Part shown: positions 46,993 through 57,510 of the stretch, piece after piece
Layout of the letters: each line of letters starts with the position of its first letter
How positions within the stretch are numbered: the stretch's first letter is position 1
NCBI RefSeq assembly: GCF_037392515.1
Contig: NC_090288.1
Coordinates: 57,521,673-57,585,672 of the forward strand
Reading direction: 5' to 3'
DNA: 64,000 nucleotides
Origin: Haliotis asinina
Taxonomy: Eukaryota > Mollusca > Gastropoda > Lepetellida > Haliotidae
Position numbers and translations under genes: made by a program
Notes under the pieces: model-generated
Database searches by the model: none
Seen by the model: the letters and a program-made list of their open reading frames with translations, nothing else
What the model was told of the DNA's origin: nothing

Positions 46993-47329
46993 CACAAACC
47001 CAGACGTCTTCATCAGCGACTGGCCGGAGATTAACTTTGCTGTCAAGTACGTATGCCTTACAGTTGTGTCCCCTCTGTATTTTCAGGATGTTCCCCAGCA
47101 ATATCTACTGGTCGGTAATGAAGCAGACAAAGTCCTTTAATCTGTGGTATTAGGCTAATGACAAAATAAATATCTTAGGGTCATTTTTAAAAAGCTGAAA
47201 ATATTGAAAGAGGAAGAGTCAGTGTCAGTGGTTATTGTTGATAGTGCTGGTTTATGTTACTTTTATTTGAAGAATGTTTTGAAGTGGCCAATAAAATTGG
47301 ATTGACATACATGATTTAAAGCAATGCCT

Positions 47330-47470
47330 GGATTGGTGGAATAGCCTAATGGTTAAAGCATTTGGTCATCACGTCAAAGACCGGAGTTTGATACCTCACA
47401 TGGGTACAATGTATGAAGCCCATTTCTGGTGTCCCCCAAGTGTGATATTGCTAAACTCACTCAATGAAGT
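47330..47470 (+). repeat. SINE family 2 copy in gene D intron 3
   Basis: ttggtggaatagcctaatgg, ggagtttgatacctcacatg, atgaagcccatttctggtgt and tail gctaaactcactcaatg. Confidence 0.78.
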
Positions 47471-47584
47471 GATGTCTGAGAAGCAGTTTGTGTTTTAACT
47501 TCATCCAGTGTTTGTGATCTGTGTGGATGTAGAGAAAATGCAGTGATTGTGTGAAATATGCTCTGGGATCTGTTTTAATGAATG

Positions 47585-47775
47585 TTAATTTGGGATTTGT
47601 TTTACTGGACATATGATTTGAGATTTGTTTTACTGGATATATGATTTGGGATTTGTTTTACTGGATATATGATTTGGGATTTGTTTTACTGGATATATGA
47701 TTTGGGATTTGTTTTACTGGATATATGATTTGGGATTTGTTTTACTGGATATATGATTTGGGATTTGTTTTATTC
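47585..47775. repeat. 28-bp tandem repeat just before the last exon of gene D
   Basis: About 6.5 copies of tttgggatttgttttactgg + atatatga, almost identical to each other. The array ends about 45 bp before the exon 4 acceptor (47817) and could influence splicing there. Confidence 0.9.
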
Positions 47776-48118
47776 ACTGCATACTCTGCGGTCTTTAAGA
47801 GGTGGTGTTATTTTCAGATCTTTCAGCGGTTTTGCCAAGGAGAGTGACTGGATTTGCAAAGGGAGAGAACTAGCTGAAGATGTTGAGAAAACCGACTTGA
47901 AGAACAAGTTTGTAAAGGATTACTACTTCACAGCTGGTTATGACAGCCCATTTAAACTGTTTGGACGCCATAATGAAGTATGGTTCCAGCTGGAGAACTG
48001 AACATGGACTTGATGGAGACGAACTCGACTTATACTGCCACTGAAATAAGCATTAGCTTGTGGGATGGGATACTAGTAGTCTGATCTAATAGTCTGAGAG
48101 GTAGACATTGTGGTTTCT

Positions 48119-48395
48119 CCAACCCGTAAAGGTCCCGGGGTAGAATAGGCCTTCAGCAACCCAAGCTTGCCATGAAAGGCGACACAGCTTGTCGTAAGAG
48201 GCGACTAACGGGATCGGTTGGTCAGACTTGCTGACTTGGTTGGCATATGTCATCGGTTCCCAATTGCGCAGACCGATGCTCATGTTGCTGATCACTGGAT
48301 TGTCTGGTCCAGACTCGATTATTTACAGACCGCCGCCATGTGGCTGGAATATTGCTGAGTGCGGCATAAAACTAAACTCACTCCCTCCCACTGAG
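48119..48395 (+). repeat. SINE family 1, nearly full-length copy
   Basis: ccaacccgtaaaggtcccgg, agaggcgactaacgggatcg, gctgacttggttggcatatg, ccaattgcgcagaccgatgc, ggtccagactcgattattta, cgccgccatgtggctggaat and tail actaaactcactccctcc. About 90 percent identical to the family-1 part of 36413-36680. Confidence 0.85.
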
Positions 48396-48399
48396 AGAT

Positions 48400-51010
48400 A
48401 TAGGTGTGTGCGTGTGTGCCTTTGTGCATTTGACATATGATGAAAATGCATGGAAACGTGTGTGGAGTTTTAGGACTGAAAGTGGCATAATAATGTTTGA
48501 CAGAAGAGATTCATTGAATGTCTGTTGGTACTGAAGCAGCCCTGTAGTGACTGAGAGAGTGGCAAGGAGAAGGGTGAGAGAAAAAGAGTGATAGTCTTTA
48601 TTGCCTTAGCCATGTAGTCTACCAGTATCATATGGGCTCTTACACCTTCAGTGTCTTGTCAATACTGCTGTCTTACTTTACTTCTTGAAGTAAGTGTGCA
48701 GCAATCATGTATAAAATACCAGATCCACCTCTGCTGATGATCAAAAAGAAAGGTGCAGTTTTCACCTGTTGAGGCCATTTTATCATTTCATCAACCCAAC
48801 AAATGTACTAGAATCTGTACTTTACTGAGAAAGTGTAATCCCAAATACCAGATGTTACATGTATTCAAGGCCTTATCTGTTAAAGCTCCTGAGTACGTGT
48901 AGGTGTATATACATATTACTGTACACTTAACTGCTCAATGGGTTTGTGTTTTTTCTCTTCATTATGAAATGTCTAATGTTTACTGTCATTTATGAGGGAT
49001 TGTCAGTATAAAAAAAAATTTTATCTGATATTTGTTGTTGGGAACTACAAAGAGTATGTGTCTGCTGTTTCTTTTGATAGGATTGTATATTGAAATAATA
49101 ACGTTAGGATAAATGTGACGGACATGGAGTGTATGTTCCTGACTCCTGACTAATGCTTTGAACTTTCTGATGCGATTCTATTTATTTTGTATGTATTGTA
49201 TTGTCCTGTTGATTACGTTGTCCTTTTGAGGAAAATATACTGACTGCTGGAGGATGATTAAATGACTTGAAGGGTGAGTGAGTGAGTGCACCATATGCTT
49301 TTGGATTACGCACAAATGAGCTTCCCACTTTGTGTACTATCGAAAATTGCTGTAACCTACAGGCCTACACTGGCCTCTGTTGTCGGGGGGGGGGGGGGGG
49401 GGGGGGGGAGGGGAGTTTTAGTTGTATGCTGCTTTTAGTAATATTGATTGCATCAATGCCACGATTGGGAACACCAGAAATGGGCTTCTGACATTATACC
49501 CTTGTGGAAAACTGTGGTCTAAGGTGTGATGAGCAAAGACTTTAACAACTAGGCTACCCCACTGCCAATGTTGTCAGAATAACATTCAGTATTCACAGAA
49601 TATGCTGCTGAAATGTGTGCAAGAACATGTGAGGTGAGACAAGGAAGTGACTTAACACACAGCCATGTAGGGCATGTTCCAACTATCAGTATAGTTTAAT
49701 TTCTTTCTCTGCACATTTACCTCAAGTACTGAAAATTCAAAATGTTAATTGATAGTGTTTGAATGATATACTTCTTTCAGCATGTGCGCTGCTTGTCTGA
49801 CAATCTCAATGAATTGTTGTCATGGTAACTTGTTACACCATGACATGTTTTGTGTTCATTTTGTCTTTTTATTGACACTATTTTGTATACTGTGTTACCT
49901 ATATAAATAAAAAAGCCATGAGCACTAATTTGTTCGTTTTGTTTGTATTGTGTGTTAAGGATTTCAATGTTGGCAGGGGATAGTGCTCCTAGATATCTGA
50001 CTGATGTAATCATGAGATAAAATCTAATTTAACACTACATTGTAGCTGATACAGTGAAAATATCATAGTGCAATATAAACATGGAGTATATATTTCACTT
50101 CATTGTCCGCCATTTTTATTCCCCATTGTGTTGTGATGACTAACAGCTCCTTAACCACTTCACCCACTTATGTGAAAGTTTGGATATTGCTTTGCTGCTG
50201 ATTCCTAATAAAATTATGGAAGCTTTCCAACATTTGACATGGAGAATATTGTTAGGCTGACTACTTGACCGACCCTCGTAACGTTGTACATCACTACATG
50301 GATGCTTCTTACCCTGTCTCGGGTGGACTGAAAGGTCGGCCATTATTTTCTCCAAGGGGAAGTTGAGCACTGCTGCTGATATAGGCCTACCACCCCGGGA
50401 AAGGTGTGTTTCCCTTGTTATTGTTGTGAAGCACGTGGGTAAGTGTTGTGGAACCTGCTGTAAATATGTAATATCTGGCTTAGATCGTGACTTTGAGGTA
50501 CTTTGAGGGATTCGTCAAGGGAATCTATAGTTTCATTGGAGAGAATATTACAGCGTGACCAATGTCTTCAGTTAAGGTATATTTTCCACCTGCTACTTTC
50601 AGTGGGCAGATTATGACTGGCGTTTTAGCAATGCACGCCAGAGTCGTATTTTAATTTTAAAAAATTAGGTAATATCACTGGGTTGTTTTGATGACCATAT
50701 TCAACTTAGCTGACGGACACCCTGGAGAATTGCCACCGCTGAAGATAGACTTAGAAAGATCAGTTTAGAAAGTATCAAACAGATATAACCTGGTTGTTAT
50801 ACCCATGGTGTTGATTGATAGTAAAAATATATTATAGATGTCACCGTAACCGTGACAATGAGTATGTTCTGTACTGTAAACCGCACGATTTAGTTACTGC
50901 TATAGGAGTGAGATTGTAAGAGAGTAAGATTTATGACGATTTGCTACCACACTGTCCCCCACATCATGAATTCCCTTGTGCCTACAGCGTGACACGTACT
51001 GTGGAGTCTT
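48400..51010. other. Spacer right of gene D
   Basis: Contains the probable 3' UTR of D, an inverted family-2 SINE (49415-49570) and a run of 24 G (49385-49408). Otherwise I see no gene. Confidence 0.45.
49415..49570 (-). repeat. SINE family 2 copy, inverted
   Basis: Plus-strand reading: atgctgcttttagtaatatt, cgattgggaacaccagaaat, gggcttctgacattatac, aactaggctaccccactgcc. Confidence 0.75.
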
Positions 51011-51014
51011 CACG

Positions 51015-51215
51015 CACATGCACTATTGTTGCCAGAGATGTACTCTAATAATTAGTCTCCTGAAGTTGGTTCCAGATGCAGATGCAACCAGCTGCGTTGG
51101 TGCTCACCCACACTGGCTTACTATTGTAGAGTCAGGAGGACGGTACTCACACCTAGAGGACGTTTAAGAACTGCAAATCTTGGCCACGGCAAAACCACGG
51201 CTGCCGTGACTCTCT
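51015..51215 (-). pseudogene. SOUL pseudogene E, remnants of exons 2 and 3
   Basis: 51022-51115 matches exon 3 of gene C (gttgccagagatgta, gtctcctgaagttggtt, cgttggtgctcaccca). 51140-51213 matches C exon 2 and its flanks (ggtactcac, gttaagaact-like, gactctctgaaaaa). They are only about 25 bp apart, while in C a 306-bp intron separates them, so the intron was largely deleted. Similarity to C intron 1 continues to about 51360. Frames are broken and no other exon is near. The matching first exon is at 55870-55929. Confidence 0.78.
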
Positions 51216-51736
51216 GAAAAATGTACTGGATGAGAAAAACGACTGATGGCTACCTCGTGAAGATCTGGACCTACATCAATAACGGAACGAGAATCATCTG
51301 TGAAAGGATTCTCAAGTTCATGTTTTCCAGCTTTAAAGTGCCCGTCAAAGACCTGGACACAGTGTTTTATTAGAGTGTGTGCGGAAATGAAATTATAAAT
51401 ATGTAGTTCACATCTTTTGCGCGTGAAATGTTCATTTCAGTCAAGACTCATATCGTAATTTCTTGTTTATCTATATGTTGTTGTTTTAAGGCACTTTTAA
51501 AATTAAGTACATCAGAATCGACTAGTCCAAAACACGCACACACCATATTTTATGTGTGTTTTTATTATTTTGTGTCTGAAAAATACAGATTTCTGCGAAC
51601 AGTGCAGATAAGAAGGATTTAAATAATTTTGAGTTCCCTGTATAGCTACACCGTGTAGATCAATACAAGCATGTTTCAAACCAGTGTAATATAGATTCAT
51701 TGATGATTCACGAGACATGCCAGGCACATGAATCCA

Positions 51737-52165
51737 CCGATACCCAACAATTCCTGTTGTTGTCACAATAGTCAGGTACCTAAATACCCCGATACCCAAC
51801 AATTCCTGTTGTCGTCACAGTAGTCAGGTACCTAAATACCCCGATACCCAACAATTCCTGTTGTCGTCACAGTAGTCAGGTACCTAAATACCCCGATACC
51901 CAACAATTCCTGTTGTCGTCACAGTAGTCAGGTACCTAAATACCCCGATACCCAACAATTCCTGTTGTCGTCACAGTAGTCAGGTACCTAAATACCCCGA
52001 TACCCAACAATTCCTGTTGTCGTCACAGTAGTCAGGTACCTAAATACCCCGATACCCAACAATTCCTGTTGTCGTCACAATAGTCAGGTACCTAAATACC
52101 CCGATACCCAACAATTCCTGTTGTCGTCACAGTAGTCAGGTACCTAAATACCCCGATACCCAACA
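51737..52165. repeat. 52-bp minisatellite, about 8 copies
   Basis: Unit begins cccgatacccaacaattcct and ends caggtacctaaatac. Units are almost perfectly identical; the only recurring change is gtcacagtag versus gtcacaatag. It lies between the E exon scraps and the heat shock gene. Confidence 0.95.
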
Positions 52166-53089
52166 CGATAGATAGATGGAGTACAGACAGGCAGACGGAC
52201 AGATAGATAGATAAACGCCCATAGGTCTATATTGTTACACGTAATGTGGGTGTTGCGGGAGATCTTTCCAATACATCCATATAAGTTGCATTATAGGCTA
52301 ATTGATTGATGCCATATACTCTACTGTTACCATGTCTCAGACACCTCGTGTCTCACAGGCCAACTAGTCGAGTGGTGTATATTTTGAAATGCCTGGTCCT
52401 TGTGATTGTATGTGTGCATGTAAACCATGTGACACGTAAATTAAATATTTTCTTATTTAATGTTATTAATGGTGTGTCACTGTACACAGACATCTGTCTC
52501 TGTTCTTGACATGGCCGGGTAATATGAAGGCTCTTCACAACACACACATCAGGCATGGATGAGTCATGCTTACTTCATGCTTATGTCACATACAATTCAA
52601 AATAAAACCCCAGAATATGGAATTATGCACTTATGACATTTTATTATTGTGAAACACGAAACGTACATCAGAAATACAAATGCGTAAAATGACAAGTATA
52701 AACATACAGATAATGATCAAGAAGATGGAGAATATGCCGACCGTATTTACAAGAACGTTACTGGACAATAATGTACAGGGGGCGCCAGTGTGTACACACT
52801 AACCTAATACTGATAATTAAGCAGTTCGACACATTTGAAAATATACGTTTGAGACAAAAATATAACTATAAGTGAACAATTACTGGTATCTAACAAGTAT
52901 AACGTTTTATATCCAAATATCAGCATCATTGCATTGTTTTCATAGGAATTCTTAGCTGACATTGAATATTTATCAAGACGCCTATTTCAACGAAATTGTA
53001 TATATACATGTATACAACAGTCAAAACGTGACAGACCACTTCAACACATTGAGTCCTGCATGCGTATCCGTCAAGAGCACGATATCAAA

Positions 53090-54454
53090 TCACTCCCAAA
53101 CAACTGGGATACTTTTCTCTTCGTTCCCACTGATGGTCCGAGACAGGAATGGCGCTTGAATGATCATCTCGCCCTCTGCATTCAGGACACTCGTCAACAT
53201 AGACTGGTCCATATTGTCTGGGAGGCGAATGCGCCTTCGCAGTGTCTCAGTTTCGCTGTACCCGTCACGAATGCTTTCGCGCTCGGCTTCCACGATGACG
53301 TCATCATCTCTTACAACTACCCGGATGTCTTCTGGTTTGTAGTTGGATAGATCGAACCGAATTTCGAAATCTTGTGATGTTGAGGAGACAGGAATAATCT
53401 CATCAGCCTTGACGTGTACATCTTCCCCTACATCTGACATCAGTCGTTCGACTTTTTCGTCCAGTTTTAAGACTTTCGTCTGCTCGTCTGGAATACTGTC
53501 ACCTGTCTGCTTCTCTAAGTAGGCGATATCAGTGGGGTCATGTTTGAGAGACGGTTTCTCGTCATACTTCAACATTAGGCAGGTATCTCCCTCCTGTCCT
53601 TTCTCTTCCTCTACATCCATTTGCTTCTCAAAGGACCCGGTTGTCGTTTTGTCGTGCTCTTCTGGACAAGACTCTTCTTTGTCTGTGGACGTCTGTTCTG
53701 TTTGTTCCTCCTTCTCAGAACACTCATTGAGCAAATCCTTCTTCTCCTTCATCTCAACATCAGGAAGACCAAACACAGAGGAAAGTACGTGTTTCATGCC
53801 TTCTTGAAAAGCTGCTTGGACGTCCTTTCCTATTTCCATTCCACCGCCATCCTCTTTGTTATCTGCGTCACGTGTCCTGGCTGGGTCAGATGTCGCCTTC
53901 TCTTTGTGTTCAGCTTTCTTCTCATCCTCTCGCCTCTCTGGTTTGTCCTCCACGCTGTATATCGTGGACGCGGGGATCTCGAGGATAACATCACCGTCAA
54001 TATATCTGCAGGTAACTCCTGTCTTGTCAACACCACGTGGTAGCGGAAGCCTTCTTGTGACCTGGAAGGAGTTGCTGTGGTCATCATGTCGTCCACACAC
54101 AACTATGGCGTTATCTGTGACTTTCACTTTTATTTCATCTGCAGAAAACCCTCGGAAATCCAGGCATGCAGTCATGGATTCCGGATGCCGTTTCTTGGAA
54201 GGATGATCCGAAATCTGTGCCCCTCGACGTTTGCCACCCTGACATTTTTGTGTGTCACATGGGCGTCTACCATAACAGCTTTCCGGCCCAGTGTTGTTGT
54301 GCGACATCACCATGAGAGGACGGAGAATGTTATGCAGAAAGTCCACATTACCCAACCGCTGCTGCTGATAACGCGGGCCTCTCTGGAAACAACAAGACCT
54401 TGAATATACGGCACGATCTCTGAGAATATCTTCGGGTACCACGTGGAACAACAT
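53090..54454 (-). CDS. Small heat shock protein with two alpha-crystallin domains
   Basis: An intronless 454-residue gene on the minus strand. The open frame extends 15 codons upstream but begins there with TTG; the first ATG (54454, MLFHVVPEDILRDR) is the likely start. Residues about 93-162 form the first alpha-crystallin domain (TACLDFRGFSADEIKVKVTD, then GRHDDHSNSFQVTRRLPLP and DGDVILEIPA). About 170-350 is a long acidic, Lys/Glu-rich linker. About 362-436 is the second domain (FEIRFDLSNYKPEDIRVVVR, RRRIRLPDNMD, EGEMIIQAPF). The C-terminus has an IPV motif of the I-x-I/V type used in oligomer assembly. Two-domain members are known in flatworms (p40-type egg antigens) and other invertebrates. 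It should act as an ATP-independent cytosolic chaperone. Heat-shock elements upstream predict stress induction, and lack of introns fits fast expression under stress. Confidence 0.92.
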   Translation of the reverse strand: MLFHVVPEDILRDRAVYSRSCCFQRGPRYQQQRLGNVDFLHNILRPLMVMSHNNTGPESCYGRRPCDTQKCQGGKRRGAQISDHPSKKRHPESMTACLDFRGFSADEIKVKVTDNAIVVCGRHDDHSNSFQVTRRLPLPRGVDKTGVTCRYIDGDVILEIPASTIYSVEDKPERREDEKKAEHKEKATSDPARTRDADNKEDGGGMEIGKDVQAAFQEGMKHVLSSVFGLPDVEMKEKKDLLNECSEKEEQTEQTSTDKEESCPEEHDKTTTGSFEKQMDVEEEKGQEGDTCLMLKYDEKPSLKHDPTDIAYLEKQTGDSIPDEQTKVLKLDEKVERLMSDVGEDVHVKADEIIPVSSTSQDFEIRFDLSNYKPEDIRVVVRDDDVIVEAERESIRDGYSETETLRRRIRLPDNMDQSMLTSVLNAEGEMIIQAPFLSRTISGNEEKSIPVVWE

Positions 54455-54619
54455 GGTTGTTAATGGTATTTCACTATCAACAAGGCTGTAGGTAGTCAAT
54501 TCAGTGTACTAGTATATGACCAGCTACGTTGTATACACGCTCTCGCTCTCTCTCAGTTGTTGGTTCTGTTCAGTGTTGAAGCTGAATGCTGGAATGACAA
54601 CCAGTTAAATCTCACAGCC

Positions 54620-54626
54620 TTATATA
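54620..54626 (-). promoter_or_regulatory. TATA box of the small heat shock gene
   Basis: tatataa on the minus strand, 166 bp before the ATG and just downstream of the heat-shock elements. Confidence 0.7.
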
Positions 54627-54656
54627 CGACTACACAATGCACCGACAGCCTCGCGA

Positions 54657-54700
54657 TTCTTCCAGAAATCACAACGAGAAAGTAATAGTTCTTTCGAGAA
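54657..54700 (-). promoter_or_regulatory. Proximal heat-shock elements
   Basis: Two TTCnnGAA pairs: ttccagaa (54660-54667) with a further ttc before it, and ttcgagaa (54693-54700). They lie 35-75 bp upstream of the TATA box, the normal place for HSF binding. Confidence 0.7.
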
Positions 54701-54806
54701 CGAGATGACAGCGTGTTTCTGTTTACGGATGTGACAAAACAACGCCAGTGCGCAATCGCGAGTTCTAAAATAGCACAGTGGGCGGAGCTTATCGAGCGAA
54801 GGCCGC

Positions 54807-54819
54807 TTCTGGAATGTTC
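54807..54819 (-). promoter_or_regulatory. Distal heat-shock element, perfect three-unit
   Basis: ttctggaatgttc is TTCnnGAAnnTTC, a complete trimeric HSF site, about 185 bp upstream of the TATA box. Confidence 0.75.
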
Positions 54820-54899
54820 GTGATCTCACTGGCTGTCGACAAACTTGCCGGGCTGATAATTGACAACACACTGTACGCATATTTTCTCTCGTTTCAGTC

Positions 54900-55860
54900 T
54901 TTAGTAAACGTGTCTTGAGCAGGATTTGTAGGGTACTGAAACCAGTTAAGGCAACAACATTCAGGGACTATACATGATTTATACTGATCTCGTAAAATAT
55001 TGACCTGTGGCATGAATATATTCCTCTGTCATCTGTTTATAAGCGTATTTCCAGTAAAGGCACGTGTATCACTGTATGCAATTAAATTGTATGCACTGTA
55101 TTTATTAAAGGTTGTAGCAAAAATATGTGTTTAATGTGAATATCAGTCATTTCGTGAAATGGCTAAGGGGGTTAGCTATTTTGTGAAATGCGTGAGAGGG
55201 TTAGCCATTTCGCGTCATTTTGTGTAACAACACTCATTAGCAGAGGCAGTCACGTGACCGTGTAGAGAAAAGCATACAGACTCCAACTTCGTCAATATTA
55301 CCTTTCGCATTTCCATACAATAGGTATTGTATTGACCTCTTCGCCAGTCTATAAATGTATAATATTCTTCAGTTATATCATGAAATTTCTCTTAATACAA
55401 AGGCGGATCAACATCAACTATTGTCACTAACCGTTAAATTATTTTGTGGCAGCGACTGTTGCGCTGCAGCTTGGCATAATAATAACATGTTAGTTTTACA
55501 TTGGTAGCTTTGATATCCTAGTAGTTCTAATTGTCATCCACAACAGGCTTTTAGCTTTATTATTCATCTATGATGTTACAATTAAATATTGTCGTCACGA
55601 TATGGGTGAAATATTGCCAATGTGACGATAAATATCAATCCACTCACTTACACATAAAAATACACGATACTAAGGGTACATACGGAAAGACATGATCGAG
55701 GGCATTAGTCTAGTCTTGACTTCCCAAGGTGATGGACGAGGTACAGGCACACTCCTCGCTGTCACCTTTCCAAGCCATTACATATTTCTCTTGAATTAAC
55801 CACAAAGTGCAGTTTAATGATAATACATTTAAAACAGAATATTTCAACCCACATGACATT
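54900..55860. other. Spacer upstream of the heat shock gene
   Basis: No gene seen. Contains a short repetition (atttcgtgaaatggctaagg / attttgtgaaatgcgtgag, 55150-55200) and a SINE-like tail at 55572-55655. Confidence 0.45.
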
Positions 55861-55869
55861 GTCAACTCA

Positions 55870-55929
55870 CATGACACTATGGAACAGGGAGACCAATAGA
55901 CACACACTCAGACTTGCGAGTACTTCCAT
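55870..55929 (-). pseudogene. SOUL pseudogene E, first exon remnant
   Basis: ATG at 55929 (minus) opens MEVLASLSVCLLVSLFHSVM then a stop, against MEVLAVLSVCLLVCLCNSA in gene C. The upstream acceptor (agatttcc..ggcaATG context) is shared as well. Similarity to C runs on past the exon (tattttgacc/tatttcaacc). It is a dead signal-peptide exon. Confidence 0.82.
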
Positions 55930-56434
55930 TGCCGGGGAAATCTGAAATGTTTTCATGACGTTATACATACATATATTGTTGTACTAAATATGACATCACC
56001 CTTTGACGTGCAGTTACTTCATGTTATTTTGGTCTCGTTGTACCCAGGTTATCATGGGCCCGCGACATACTCCAGGTCTGAACATGTATACTGGAACCAC
56101 AGGTTACGTCAAATTTCACAGTCTCAATATCGCTGCCAAGGGACTATTCGAAACCAGAAAGCTCATCGGAGTTTACAGACCTTGCACCTAGTCCAGCTAT
56201 ATAGCAGCAGTCTGTAGTTGATCGAGTCTAAGCCAAACAATGAAGTGGGTAAATTGTGTAAGTTCATTTGCTTGACTACAGGTAAACGCGGCGTAAAACC
56301 AAACCCACTCACGCACTCTCGATTTTCATACAGTTTGTAGCAAACAAGTGGCCTTGTAATAGGTTCCATCATCTCCAAGCAATGTGTTGTCGATCACATT
56401 CGACATAGTAGATTTACCGACTGCAGTCAAGCGT

Positions 56435-56520
56435 CGGTTCCAAATGCATTCCCGTGCTTCAAATACTCAATAACACCCGGAAATTGCAATTGGCCAACAC
56501 ATGATGTTTATCTCCTAATT
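56435..56520. repeat. Single arm of the Crypton-associated hairpin
   Basis: cgtcggttccaaatgcattc, cgtgcttcaaatactcaata and acatgatgtttatctcctaa match the right arm at 23545-23625, with a 6-bp insertion (gcaatt) in the ggaaattggcc segment. Confidence 0.8.
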
Positions 56521-57071
56521 GGATGTCAACTTTGCAAATGCAATTTGCGCAGTGTCCATGTAAAACAAACAAACAAACAAGAACAACCCCAAAACCGAAC
56601 AAAAAAAACCCAAAACAACAACAGACCTGCAATAACAACCTGTTTAGAGGTAATTATGAAATTTGGGACATTCCGAAAAATGCAGCTGCAATATATTCTG
56701 ATTCTCCCTCTCTTACACACGCGCGCGTCCGCGCGCGCGCGCACGCACACACACAGACTAGTAACGAGAAATAGTGGTTCACACAGCTTGCACAGCTTGT
56801 TCTTCAGCAATGACTACTTTAGTGACTTGTCTACGGTCATGCATTGCGAAGGCGACGTTTCTATAGGAGACGTGAATTTCCTATACTTATTCAATAAGGG
56901 ATTATAAAGACTAGTGAAGCTGGTCGTTTGACAGAAGACAATAAAATAATAGCATGAGTTCCGTGACGCTTTTGGCGTAGAGATGTCCTATGAAAGGGAA
57001 AGGACCTTTTAAATCCTTTAGGAAGTTATTTATGACGAAGAAACAAAGACACAAGGCGTTATACTACTTAA

Positions 57072-57215
57072 CGCTTGACTGCAACATATGTCATATTTGG
57101 GATTTCACTTTCTTAGTAAAGTACAAATTCTACTACTAAGAAAGTGAAATCCCAAATATGACATATGTTGCATTTGACCACTTTCTAAATGGCATCGTGT
57201 AATCATAGCTTTCGG
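57072..57215. repeat. Palindrome made from SINE family 3 tail
   Basis: gcaacatatgtcatatttgg ... ttagtaaagtacaaattcta is followed at once by its inverse, actaagaaagtgaaatccca ... gacatatgttgc, continuing with catcgtgtaatcatag. Two SINE tails meet head to head. Confidence 0.85.
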
Positions 57216-57302
57216 CCGTGGGAGTCGTGCCAATTTACACTCATCAGAGGGGTACACAAAGTACGCAGTCTAAACTACCAGTTGTCCGACTTTCATTTTT
57301 TG

Positions 57303-57510
57303 TGGAAGTCGCGGTGGCTGAGCGGGCTAGGCGGCTGACTTTGTGTGCTGGCGATTAGGTGCCTGACTCTGAGGGTGCGGGTTCGAATCCCGGATGGGAC
57401 TCAACCGAAAAAGTACTAGAATTTGTACTTTACTAAGAAAGTGAAATCCCAAATATGACATATGTTGCATTTGACCACTTTCTAAATGGCATCGTGTAAT
57501 CATAGCTTGA
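57303..57510 (+). repeat. SINE family 3, full copy with tRNA-like head
   Basis: gtcgcggtggctgagcgggc gives an A-box and gtgcgggttcgaatcccgga a perfect B-box; between them is a long variable part as in tRNA-Leu/Ser. The head ends gggactc. The body is ttgtactttactaagaaagt to catcgtgtaatcatagc, so it is a tRNA-derived SINE, not a tRNA gene. Confidence 0.83.

Larger units (their letters stand above)
44483..48001 (+). pseudogene. HEBP2: SOUL/HEBP2-like gene D, four exons, two coding defects
   Basis: Exons: 44483-44575 (MNGIFTAVKTAFTSKGLDTP..), 45725-45854 (GFEERRYEACKWVSTKVMAM .. GFWKLF .. YISGENEP), 46829-47046 (KQKVEMTAPVATQVVPGAGP .. NPDVFISDWPEINFAVK) and 47818-48001 (SFSGFAKESDWICKGREL .. 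FGRHNEVWFQLEN, stop). Splice sites are all canonical (gag|gtgag, aa|gtaag, aa|gtacgt; acceptors tttag, ttccag, tttcag). Two problems: codon 66 is TAA (45827-45829), where the family has a sense codon between F and YISGEN, and a 17-C run in exon 3 (46952-46968) puts the two halves of that exon in different frames. Without these it would be a cytosolic SOUL protein of about 190 residues. The otherwise good sequence means assembly error or a null allele must be considered alongside a young pseudogene. Confidence 0.78.

Noticed and set aside
51737-52165. Regular repeats that could suggest a CRISPR array
   Set aside because: Units are head-to-tail without unique spacers and the locus is eukaryotic; it is a minisatellite.
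53532-54403. Plus-strand ORFs of 90-140 residues
   Set aside because: Antisense shadows of the heat shock gene; composition is the complement of its Glu/Lys-rich linker.
57303-57400. tRNA-Leu/Ser-like sequence with good A and B boxes
   Set aside because: It is followed by the body of a repeated family found at several other places here, so it is the head of a SINE rather than a functional tRNA gene.
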